Positions 24,865 to 35,032 of a stretch of 64,000 nucleotides of DNA are shown in pieces. Every line of letters begins with the position of its first letter. The stretch's first letter is position 1. The DNA is from Cristatella mucedo (taxonomy: Eukaryota; Bryozoa; Phylactolaemata; Cristatellidae), in the NCBI GenBank assembly GCA_009760855.2, contig WPIO01000019.1, positions 5,371,501 through 5,435,500 on the forward strand. The letters run 5' to 3'. Position numbers and translations under genes: made by a program. Under the pieces are notes generated by a model. It had not been told where the DNA came from and did no database searches. It was given only the letters and a program-made list of their open reading frames with translations.

Positions 24865-25500
24865 AGAACTAAATCTTTTTTGAGGCACTTAACACAGGCA
24901 AGAAAAAATACATATCAACTGATTATTACCCTTAATATGAACCATTACCGCATGGAATACACACAAAGGACGATTCACATACCCGAAGTACGTGCTGAGA
25001 GGAACAGATGGATTGATAGTGTCATGATGTCAGTCGACAAGGAAGCGTTGGAACTAGAGGTTGGTCTTCAAACGTTTCCAGTTGGCTACAGGCACAGTAC
25101 AGCTAAACGAGCCAACCAAAGCAGCCGTAGACGCCCCCCCCCAGGAGTACGTATAGTTATTTCGGAAAGATACCGGAGCGAGAGGATGGAAGGACCTAAA
25201 AGTGATTGACGGGATCTCGAAGTCGATGAGCTACGTGACGAGGAGCAGGCCGCATAAATAACACAATGCAGGAATCGAAATGCCGTTTCTCCTGCGCACC
25301 AACCTATTACGATTACGACGGTGCGGTTGTTGCCCCGGTCAGCTCTCTCATCTAACGACAATTGCAATCATTAGTTCTGGGTCGTCGTACGCAAGCCCGC
25401 TTGCATCACGAATTTGGAGGTCTACCACAAGCAGCGGTATGAAAAGCACAGCTAAATCCTCAACGGAGGCCAAATTATGACGGTCAGAATACGGCGAACG
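24865..25500 (-). mobile_element. LINE-A-like relic, strongly decayed
   Basis: Patches align with LINE-A on the minus strand: the tail-like aaatcttttttgaggcactt near 24870, the ggacctaaaagtgattgacg patch near 25193, and a segment near 25300 equivalent to the RRLQLVQ coding region. No open frame survives. Confidence 0.5.
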
Positions 25501-25516
25501 TTGGGGAAATCGCCAA

Positions 25517-25518
<2 letters not shown>

Positions 25519-25548
<30 letters not shown>
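25519..25548 (+). repeat. (GA)n microsatellite
   Basis: About 15 GA units in the intergenic region. Confidence 0.95.
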
Positions 25549-25551
<3 letters not shown>

Positions 25552-26045
25552 GAGGACGAGGCCGCTCACGGTCGGTTGGCCTTGCGAAAGATACAGTACG
25601 CCATTTAGTCTCATGTTCGCAGTTGATATGCGACAGCGGTATCATGACAAAAACCTACAGCTGTGTGAATAGGAAGTTAACGAAGTCAGCTTAACAAGCT
25701 GGAACAATGAACGTGGTAGCAATCTAGTCCTGCAAAGCCACCGCGAGCAGCTTACCGGTACAACAGCGACTCTGACACGGTCAAGGTCGACGGCGTGCGC
25801 ACGCGCTCTATAGGATAGTCGCGCTCGAGTCGAGAGAGGGGGCTTGCGCGGACAGCCAATAAAACCTTCCCCCTTAATCGACTCTTTAGAGTGAACACCG
25901 TGCGGTGGCTAAATCTGGTAAAAACCAAAACTTTAAAGTGACTCCTCGCAGCAAAGGTGGCGTACGGACTTCTTATTAATGAAAGCTGGTTCGCGAGACG
26001 CCTTCGTTTTTTGAGCCACCTGGCCTTTTTTGAGCCTTTCCTTAG

Positions 26046-26312
<267 letters not shown>

Positions 26313-27084
26313 GCTTATGCCCGTCAAAAAACTAGGAGAAATTTCATGTTGTATTGCAATGCGGACCTGAGATTCCACTGACCTAGAGGTAAGTCTTGCC
26401 TAGCCGGCGAGTCCGGCCTATAATCGGACAAGGACTTCGTATCACGACCTGGGTCGTAAATTTCTTGAATCGGACCTTCAGTATCGTTCTGATTTGTTGA
26501 CCCTTTTTCGGCGCAAGCATCGTTGGCATCTCTTCAGTCTCTTCCTGTCTGTTTAGCCCGACGTTTCTGTTGTTGCCTGGGATAGGAGCGCTCATATTTC
26601 GCTCACTTTGCTCCTTTTTGTTCCCTCTCCATTGCTGGGAAAACTCATCGGTCTACAATGGCGGGCGGAAACCGAAGGCTTAGAGCTTTGAACCCGTGAA
26701 AAGCCGTGGAAAACTCCAATTGTGCTTTAGAAGACAGGCCCCGGTGTCTGCCGATCTAGCCGGTGGGCCCCCTCCACTGACTACCAATGAGTTGTCAGTT
26801 AATGGAGCAACATCTATATATAAAGACAAATGAAACCGTATTTCAAATTTAATTTAATAATTTTATTATAAAACGAACATGACTATAATTTTATAGTTTA
26901 TTAATCAGCGTAAAGTAGCGAATCAGCATAGTTGCGAGTACGGACCGTGCTGATGTTTGCGAGTATGGACCATGCTGACTTGCGGACCATATTTAAATTT
27001 ATATTAACTTTATACTAAGTGTGCCACCGTGAAGAATCACGGGCAGGTTATATTTATACATGTCAATTGCTTACCAAAAGTAGG
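26313..27084. other. Intergenic, nothing recognised
   Basis: Part is AT-rich (26820-27010). A short motif (ggaccatgctgacttgcgga and neighbours) is imperfectly repeated near 26940-26990. No gene seen. Confidence 0.35.
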
Positions 27085-27541
27085 CGCGGCAAAGGCCCGC
27101 CACGGCTTGGCTCCTTCATACCTAGTTGAACTGCTGCACCAGTTTCAGCCTCTTCGCGCCCTCAGGTCCTGTGTGGAAAATACATTAGCTGTTCCATTCC
27201 TCCGCTTTAAGATCGTTGGTGACAGAAGCTTTAGCTCTGCAGGTCCTAGACGGCGGAACTCACCTCCACAATTCTTACGCAACGACAACTACTTTACTAC
27301 TGCCGACTATGGCTCATCCTTTTCAGCGGTCCTGAGCTGCTACTTCCATGCTACTCACTACCTCAACTGCTCTCCTGACTCTGCTATGCTTCCCACTTTC
27401 TCTTTGTTGCGTGAGACGAAGTCTGGCTACCAAATGCATACCGGAAGCCTCTTAGACTGTGAGTGCGCTTTGCAAAACTCTCCTGCCTAACACCCGCATA
27501 GTCTTTATGACTTTGTGGAGTTACAGATGGAGATACATTAC
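27085..27541 (+). mobile_element. LINE-C copy 4, 3' part
   Basis: The open frame 27029-27490 encodes the LINE-C C-terminus ([20 protein letters not shown], then NTLAVPFLRFK and [11 protein letters not shown]). The standard LINE-C tail ends at 27541. The intact reading frame makes this one of the youngest-looking LINE-C pieces. Confidence 0.9.
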
Positions 27542-27690
27542 GCCGAGCTGGTTTGGTCTAGCGGTTAAGGTGCTCGCCCCGACCAAGGTCTGACTGAGGT
27601 CGTGGGCTCGAGCCCCGAGGCATATGTGAAGCGCCTGAATAGAGATTAAGTTCTCTTTGGGCGCTATATAAATGAATTATATTTGTATTA
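27542..27690 (+). mobile_element. SINE-1 copy, best preserved
   Basis: gccgagctggtttggtctag is followed by CGGTTAAGGTGCTCGCC (A box), GTGGGCTCGAGCCCCG (B box) and a tail AGCGCCTGAATAGAGATTAA...GGGCGCTATATAAATGAATTA. It abuts the 3' end of LINE-C copy 4. Confidence 0.85.
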
Positions 27691-27966
27691 CATAATTTAT
27701 TTCAAGTATGAGATAGCATATTGCAGCTACATATGCAAATAAAAAATCTTCTTTTCATTAGCGACATGACACTCACCATAGCTGTACAGTTGTAGTAGGT
27801 ATAAATAATTATCACAACTGGCGTAATGTAAGCGTAGTGACGTCAGTGACGTGACTGATTTACTAACTCTCTAACCTATCTTATTGTAGGAATAAATCAG
27901 TTTGTTTTGATTCTGACCTGAATCTATTCGTTGACAGTGCACCTCTAGGCCTCTTTACCTGAACCT

Positions 27967-28134
27967 CCGTAGCCGTGATGGCACACTAGGTAAGGCGGTT
28001 GCTTTCACGACCTCGGTCCCGAGGTTGTGGGTTCGATTCCTGCAGTGGGCGATTGTATAGCGCCACTGCAAGCGGTGGTGATAGCCGTAAAGGCTCTTCT
28101 GTCGCTATACAAAAAGAGGCTGTTTAATCAGCTA
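27967..28134 (+). mobile_element. SINE-2 copy, best preserved
   Basis: The tRNA-like head agccgtgatggcacactagg carries an A-box-like part, and the B box GGGTTCGATTCC follows. The body reads ctgcaagcggtggtgatagc, and the end AGAGGCTGTTTAATCAGCTA. The same arrangement is present at 54543-54706 and, incomplete, at 39757-39890 and 26046-26157. The tail does not match LINE-A or LINE-C. Confidence 0.85.
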
Positions 28135-28351
28135 GGAATTAGTTATTAATTAATTAAATTATAGACTAGTGGCCACCCCTCTAAAACTGTTATTACCACA
28201 GTGACTAGCAAAACGTCTAACAAGCTCCAAGATTTTTTCTAGATCGAACTCCTTTGGTTCAATATTGGCAGGGTCACTAAACAGACATTAAATATCTCCA
28301 GTTGGTGATGACTATAGAAGAAAATTCGTCAGTTAATAATTAAATAACTTT

Positions 28352-28608
28352 CGCCACGTGTCTCCTTTGCTGAAGGAGCCGCTGCGATGGCTCCCGGTTG
28401 ATCAGCGAGTGCGAAAAGCAAAGATTTCTACTCTGATCCACACGGCCCGCCAGGCATTGGGTCTTCCATACTTAGCTCAACTGCTACACCAGTTTTGCAT
28501 CATTGTACACTCAGGGCCTTTTAGGACAATATACTAGCTGTTCCATTCTTTTACTTGAAGACCTTTGGCGTCAGAAGATTTGGCTCTGCAGGTCCCAGAC
28601 GGTGTATA
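28352..28608 (+). mobile_element. LINE-C copy 5, relic
   Basis: Corresponds to the LINE-C region encoding [17 protein letters not shown] and LPYLAQLLHQF. Several indels are present, and it ends at the tctgcaggtcccagacggtg segment. Confidence 0.75.
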
Positions 28609-28938
28609 GCGTATCTCTTAGTGGGACATATATTGAGATGAGTGATAGCAGGGTGGTTTTTCAGATTTGGGGTCCATCAACATCATTTTAATCCGCCTTT
28701 CGTGCCTAAGCGTCTGTCACGGGCCTTTGTCCCTTCAGCGCTGCCAATAATGCACGTATCTAGGCATCAATTCTCAGTAGCCCGGTGCAGGGCTGAGCAT
28801 GAAACCGCGGATTTCCACTGAGCATCGATCGACCCCGGAGGACCATAGCTTTTCAGTTGGGTTCGCCGCCGCGAAGGATTAGCTCGCGGCGGTCTCACTC
28901 GACCTTCCTCCTGTGCGTGAGTCGCTTACTTCCGCCGA

Positions 28939-29195
28939 GGGGTTCGACGAACTACCGCAATCCACTCTAATTAGGGTAGCAACGACCAGGCGTAAGCGTT
29001 GCCGAGCTCAATTTTTTGCTGATATTGTAGTACGCGTTCGAATTTATCTGTCCACAAAATTTCATGTCGCTTCGTGCACGCACACTTATGCAAATGAGCT
29101 TTAGAGCTGGACGCCTGTACCGCAATCCATTCTAGTTCTCGTCAAATCCACCCCAAATCTGCTGCGAATAGCTCCAAAAAGTCTGGAATATCAAA
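28939..29195 (+). repeat. Left arm of the inverted-repeat element
   Basis: Contains TAGGGTAGCAACGACCAGGC, TTATCTGTCCACAAAATTT and GCTCCAAAAAGTCTGGAATA. All three recur in inverted orientation in the right arm. Confidence 0.9.
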
Positions 29196-29299
29196 TCGAC
29201 GGCAACGGCCCGGCAACGGAATTTCCTAGGTGCACCAAAATTAGAGTATATACGAGCGAGAAATCTAAACGGGAGCGTCACCCAGCAGTGTCCAGTCTA

Positions 29300-31760
29300 T
29301 TTTTAATGGATAGTTATAGAATTCCGTATTTTCCCAGGCCGTTGCCGTCGATTGCCGCGCATTGCCCTCGAATGTACGTTCAAGATTGGTTGATAGGACG
29401 CGGCTCTACTTTTAATACAGCGAACTATAATACGCAAGAAAAATGCGATCTCCTCCCAGCGGTTTCGTTTGTAATTGTAACGGACAATCATAGATTGCCG
29501 TAGTGTCTCGGGCAATTGCCGTCGATTCTCATCGATTACCCAAGGTTGAACGCGAAAAAGGATAGCATGCGCGCCCACAGTGAGCGTTATGTAGTAGGAT
29601 AATGAAAAATTCAAACAGCCGATTTCCAGCAAATTTGAACCGGATTGCTGCAGAGACCGGGCCATTGCCGTACATTGCCGTACATTGCCGTACATTGCCC
29701 TTGATTGTGCCTTTGTCGATTGTCTAAAAGGATGTTGCTGCACTTTTAATGCAGTGCAGTGCAATACGCAAGAAAAGTTGGAGCTTCTCTCTGCAACTGT
29801 TGGTCCATTTGTAACTGTACGTTATGGATTGGTGTATTTCCCGGGCCATTGCCGTCGATTGAATGCGTACCATGGGTGAAAATTATGCTCGCACACAGGT
29901 ACATGTTATGTGGAGTGAGAGTTGCAGTTTATTGCAGGCAATCTTATCGATTCTCCACGAATTTCGCTATCGGCCCCTACCATTGCTGTTAATTGCCGTG
30001 CATTGCTGACAGTTACCAAGCAAAGCATCTTGAAAGTTCCACGGTTTTACTTTGGATGCAGCGGAATGTTATATGGAATGACAACTGAGGCTTCCGCGCT
30101 GCCAATTTCTCTTCAATTCGCCAGGAATTGGGGTATTGGCCAAGGACATTGCTGTCGATTGCCGTTTATTGCTCGCAATTGTACGTGCTCGATTGGTTGA
30201 CAGGATTTGATTGCACTTTCAACACAGTGGGCTGTAACAGGTAAGATATATTTGATCTTGGCCCACTCACTTTCCAGTGATTTTCGATCGACCATAATGG
30301 ATTGCCGTTTTTGCCCGGGCCATTGCCGCCTGTTGCCATGCATTGCTCAAGATTGAACGGTCAGAGCTGGTTGAAAGTATGTGTGCACGCAGTGAGATGT
30401 TACGTGGAATGAGAATTGGAGCTTGGTGCAGCCGATTTCTCGTCGATTTGCCATGGATTTCGGTATTGATCCCTGCCATTGCTGTCAATTGCCGTGTATT
30501 GTTGACAATTAACGTGCAAAATAGCTTGAAAGTCCTACGATTTCACTTTTAGCACAAAGAAATGTGAAATGCGATGACAATCGGCACTTTGTGCAGCCAA
30601 TTTAGTGTCAACTTGCTACGGATGGTAGTGGATTGGTGCTTCGAGCCGAGCCGTTGCCGTAGATTGCCATGCATTGCCCGAGATTGTACGAACGCAATTG
30701 CTTAAAATGATGTGGTTGACGTTAACCAGTGTGCTTTCTAACATGCATTAAAAATTGGAGCATTGCGAAACCGATTTTAGGGCATTTTGCATCAGATTGC
30801 TGTAAATTGAGGTATTGGCCCGGGCCATTGCAGTGCATTGCTGCCGAATGATCGAAGAGATTGTAGTGAAATTGTGGGATTACACAATAACCAAAAATTA
30901 GAGCAACGTGCAGTCACTATTAGAGCTTAAAGTATACGTATTCTGGTCGTTTTTTCGGCGGGTTGCAGCACATTGACGTACTGGCCCGGGCAGGTGCAGT
31001 CGATTGCAGTGCATTGCTGCAGAATGGCCAAGGCAATTACAGTGAAGCTATGCAAGTACACAATAACCAAAGAGCAGAGCAGCGTGCAATCAGAATTAGA
31101 GTTTCTAGTTTACGCTTTCTGGTTGCTGTGTAGCAGATTGCAGCGGATTTCGGCGGGTTGGGGTATGGGACCGGGTCGTTGCAGTCGATTGCAATTCGTT
31201 GCATGAGAACGCATGTGCACAATGGAGCGAAATTTTTTGAATGCACTTTGAACTGAGTCTAGTCCTATGTGCAATGTCAGTTAGAGCTTCGCGATGGCGA
31301 TTTGAGGATGATTTGCTGTGGAATAGAGTGGATTACGGTAGTTTTCCCGCTCATTTCAGGCGATTGCCGCCCATTGCCACAGCTTGAGGTTGCACAATTT
31401 TTTATTTTACGTGGTTGTGCACACAGCACAGTGCACTTTAATATGCAATAAAAACTGGTGCTCGGCGCAATGTATTTCGATTTTATTTTTTATGCGGTGA
31501 ATTCTGTGGATTGAAGTGGATTGCAGTATTGGCCCGGGCTACTGCAGTCAATTGCAGCGAATTGCGCGAGAATGGCCGTGCCAGCCAATGCAAGCGAAAT
31601 TTGTTTAATGCAATTGTTGCACAGTGTGCTGTCATATGCAATCAAAAAAGGAGCTTTTCGATCAGGATTTCTTTCGTTGCATGGTGGAATGCAGGTGATT
31701 TCGGTAGATTGCGGTATTGGCCTGGGCCACTGCAATCTTATTTCAGTGGACTTCGTGAAA
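29300..31760 (+). repeat. Satellite-like array, ~15 units of about 170 bp
   Basis: Each unit has a core like GGCCCGGGCCATTGCCGTCG followed by ATTGCCGTGCATTGC, then a segment resembling GCACTTTAATATGCAATAAA and GTTGGAGC. Cores begin near 29337, 29505, 29657, 29842, 29970, 30134, 30313, 30465, 30640, 30812, 30980, 31158, 31340, 31527 and 31708. Most spacings are 150-187 bases. Units are diverged, and those on the right use ATTGCAG where those on the left use ATTGCCG. Confidence 0.85.
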
Positions 31761-31799
31761 CGCGAGAAATTTTCTGGGTACATTGTGCGTGTAGCTTAG

Positions 31800-32057
31800 T
31801 TTGATATTCCAGACTTTTTGGAGCTATTCGCAGCAGATTTGGGGTGGATTTGACTAGAACTAGAATGGATTGCGGTACAGGCGTCCAACGCCAAATCTCA
31901 TTTGCATAAGTGAATTTGCGAAAAGCGACATTAAATTTTGTGGACAGATAAATTCGAACGTGTACTACAATATCAGCAAAAAGTTTGAGCTCGGCAACAC
32001 TTACGCCTGGTCGTTGCTACCCTAAATAGAGTGAATTTCGGTAATTCATCGAACCCC
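31800..32057 (-). repeat. Right arm of the inverted-repeat element
   Basis: Reverse complement of the left arm, with a few more changes in the middle (about 31890-31930). Confidence 0.9.
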
Positions 32058-32249
32058 AGCAGCAGGTAGGAACCACAGCTCGCCGAGTAAACTCGGCACG
32101 TTGGCTGGGCTGCTTAGCTAGCAGCGGGCAGGCCTCCTCCGCCCAGCGTTCGGCGTTACATATGGAATTCATAATATCAAATGCTGATGCAACGACATCG
32201 CCTCCCCTAATGTCAAGTCTGGCAATCTTTGCCAGCCGTCTTGCACAGC

Positions 32250-32450
32250 AACTTCAATGTCAATCGCTTGCTTGACTGTCCTCTTAGCTCAGCTATGCTT
32301 CTCTCTTTCTCTGTGAGAGACCGAGTCTGTTGGTTGCCGTATGCACCAAAAGCTGCTTAGGCCTTGTGTGCAATAGGAAGCTCTCGCAGCGTAGCACCCG
32401 ATTAGGCTTTGCGGATTTCTGTCGAGCTGCTCACAGAGATACATGCATTC
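32250..32450 (+). mobile_element. LINE-C copy 6, 3' relic
   Basis: Matches the LINE-C tail through AGCTATGCTTCTCTCTTTCT, GAGTCTGTTGGTTGCCGTAT and CACAGAGATACATGCATTC, with extra changes. Confidence 0.65.
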
Positions 32451-32724
32451 ATGAATACATTCATTCAGACTAAATCTGCCCGATCCGCAAGCTTCTTAAA
32501 CCATAGCAAAATGGTTAGCTAGCCTCATCAAAACCCTCATGCACCACCCGGAAGGGCTCCCTATCTAGCCCCCTACTAAACGAGTTTGTAGTATCATTTC
32601 GGATGAACTTAAGAGAGCTCGAAGCTCCGGCGAGAGCACGTTTACACCTCAAGCTAAAGCAAATTATAATCGCCGTTAGTGGAGAACGAACCCACGAGCC
32701 TGCCCTGTCACCACATCCATAATG

Positions 32725-32761
32725 CATAAATAAATAAATAAATATATATATATAGATATTT

Positions 32762-32798
<37 letters not shown>

Positions 32799-32812
32799 CA
32801 CATACACAAATG
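32725..32812 (+). repeat. Compound microsatellite (AAAT)n-(AT)n-(AC)n-(AT)n
   Basis: Simple repeats with an imperfect dyad centre. No gene. Confidence 0.9.
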
Positions 32813-34130
32813 TGTTGTCTTCGCAGTGGTGAAGATGCATCTCTTGTCGCCCATGATTCGAGGCCTGCTTTTAAGAGATTTTTCAATTCTGTATTTTCAA
32901 GTTAATAAGCGTACTGGCACTACAAGGGCGTACATAACTTACTTAAATTCCTCCGGTGTCATCATGGTCGGCAGTTACTGATACCAAGGAGCAAACAGAT
33001 AACAGCATGAGGCAGATAGCTAAGGGAGCGTGAAGCAGAGCAGAGCAAAAGAGAAGAATGAATTCGTAAGGAGCCTAAACCAAGCAGAAGGCTTCACTCT
33101 GATACTGACCAGCGAGCCTTGCTATATGTAAAGCCTCGCAGATGCCTTAAAGACAGGATAACAGCAGCTCTCACTTTCAGAGTACTAATGGCCTACTCAG
33201 CCAATGCTAGGCGAGCCTGAGCCCAGGTGAGGCCATCGCTCTGCAGGCCTCTGAGATCAAGCCTGCACAGCCATCGATAACACTAATTGACTGCAAATAT
33301 TGCCAAACAGCCCCCGTGACTCACGATTATCAACCATTTTTGGGAACAACCAACTATGCCAGCCATTCGCTTAGGGCTTAAGCAAATTACAACTAGTGTG
33401 CAATGCTTTATTCTTTTTTCTCACCCGATTCGAGGCAGCCGTTCGTTTCCTTCCCTGTTTGCCGATTCCCAACCGTCCACCCACAACATTCAGAGAACTC
33501 TTCTGGACTCGGCTCTTCCATCCACCAGTCCTCTGCAAGTGCGCAGTTTCTGCACTGTAGGTGCCCGCTAACAGTAAACATCTTGCCGTCATTTCTCTCT
33601 GTTTGCTTGCCGTTTTTATCTCGGTTTTGTCTTTCAATCCGCAGGGCGTTCAAGCAACTGCAAGCCAAACTCGTTCTTTAGCATCTACAACTGCATCGAG
33701 ATAGTGCTGGCCCTGCTACTCCGCGACAAAGTCTCCATTAGCATCTTATCCATCACCAGAAGGCAATATACGCACGGATACAACTATAGTATAGGCTGAA
33801 GGCTTGCTTAGTTCCTATGCTTTGTGACTACCGAATCAGAAGGGCAGGGGGACTGTTTATTCAATGCTTACATGCGACAGAAAACCAGTCGGGCTACAGC
33901 TTACAACCGGTAAAAGCTTCAGTCGGAAGCAGCAGCAGCAGCTGCAGTCCAATACAAGCCGAAATTGGATGGATGATGGCACAGCCATACTGGCGGTTGG
34001 TTGCTTCCGGTGGGAGACCTAAGACTAGTACTGCACATGCAAGTAGAAGCTCTACTACTCATACACTTAAAAGAACACGGTCGGTGGTAAGTACTACTGT
34101 TGAGCTAAACTCTGTCCAAGTCTAAATACA
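32813..34130. other. Region downstream of the laminin gene
   Basis: No exon, RNA gene or known repeat supported. Open frames near 33360-33680 on both strands overlap one another and show no family features. CAG/GCAGCA runs are at about 33931. Confidence 0.35.
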
Positions 34131-34136
34131 TTTATT
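34131..34136 (-). promoter_or_regulatory. Poly(A) signal of the laminin gene
   Basis: AATAAA on the minus strand, 89 bases after the laminin stop codon (TGA at 34225-34227), would give a very short 3' UTR. Confidence 0.6.
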
Positions 34137-34224
34137 TGTACTCAGGCGGCAAGAGCTTCTCGAGCTCCAACTTTCCTTTTTCGCTACAGGTGCAACGCGC
34201 ACTGGTCCGACCAGGCCGATCGCA

Positions 34225-35032
34225 TCAATTGGTGGGACACGACATTTCAACGGCACCGATCACTCGGGCTGCGCTCAGGTTGACGTCCTCGCTGTCGATC
34301 TTGACCTGACGAATGCAGCCCACGAAGTTGCTCACACTGGCATCGACACCCTTACCGAGGACGCCTGAAAGGGGAGAAACACACACCTGCGCACTGGCCG
34401 CCTCGAAGCGTCGCACCCGCGAGCCGCGCACTAAACTTGCGCATGAGACGCCAGGCATTAGCCAAAGGGGTGAGCGCAAGCTGCAGCTGTGCAGCACCGG
34501 CGGCAGCAGACCTTCGGGCAGGCCTCCAAGGTACAGCGGCGAGTTGGTGTCGGCAGAGAAAAGCAGTACGCTGCTGGTGTTGGCCACCGTCATCGAGTCC
34601 ACGGTGAGCTCCAGAGCGTTCTTAATTTTCTTAGCTGCGAGCACAAAGGAGGGGGCTCGGCGTCAGCAAACGATTCGGACACGGCGCCACCAGCAACAAC
34701 TGGCAGGGGAGAGGGGGCGGGCCCCGGGGGAAGGAGGTGCCGCGAGCGAACGTCGTTGCAGCATGCAGGCTGCGCCGCCGCCGCTCTCGCTAGCCGCTCA
34801 CCGGTGACCGAGTGCCAGCTGCCGTCGCACAGCGATTGCGAGGCGTCGTGCCTGACGGTCAACTCGCTCTGCGGCCCGTTGCTGACGCTGAGCTGCAGTG
34901 CACCGTCGATCATCTGCAGCACGAGGTAATCCGGCTCTCTGCTCGACCAGGCGGCAAAGATCAGGCCGCTGCTACTCCTCGGCTTGATCTCGAGCGAGAT
35001 GTCCACCGACTGCTCCACGTTGAACTGCTCGC
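34225..35032 (-). CDS. Laminin alpha exons 43-45: LG5 and C-terminus
   Basis: Exons 34802-35032, 34512-34634 and 34225-34364. LG5 strands are VDISLEIKPRSSSGLIFAAW, YLVLQMIDGALQLSVSNG, CDGSWHSV, LELTVDSMTV, SPLYLGGLPEG and NFVGCIRQVKIDSEDVNL. The chain ends EMSCPTN and TGA, with the final LG cysteine four residues from the end, as usual. The donor of exon 44 (GTCTGC at 34506-34511) is weak but the only phase-1 choice that restores a normal LG strand order. Confidence 0.9.

Larger units (their letters stand above)
28939..32057. mobile_element. Inverted-repeat element carrying a ~170-bp satellite array
   Basis: Two arms of about 257 bases (28939-29195 and 31800-32057) are inverted copies with only scattered differences. 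The outer ends read GGGGTTCGACGAACTACCG and, inverted, GGGGTTCGATGAATTACCG. Between them lie 2.6 kb made of about 15 head-to-tail units of 130-190 bases. No transposase-like frame is present. I see no convincing target duplication outside the arms, so the exact ends are uncertain. The structure resembles foldback-type or long-inverted-repeat non-autonomous DNA transposons. Confidence 0.8.

Noticed and set aside
27967-28060. Possible tRNA gene
   Set aside because: The A and B boxes are present, but no full cloverleaf closes and the segment continues into the SINE-2 body found elsewhere in the window.
29300-31760. CRISPR-like array
   Set aside because: Units are diverged along their whole length with no constant-repeat/unique-spacer alternation, and the host is an animal.
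33356-33681. Overlapping open frames on both strands downstream of laminin
   Set aside because: No family resemblance and no splice or start context distinguishing either strand.
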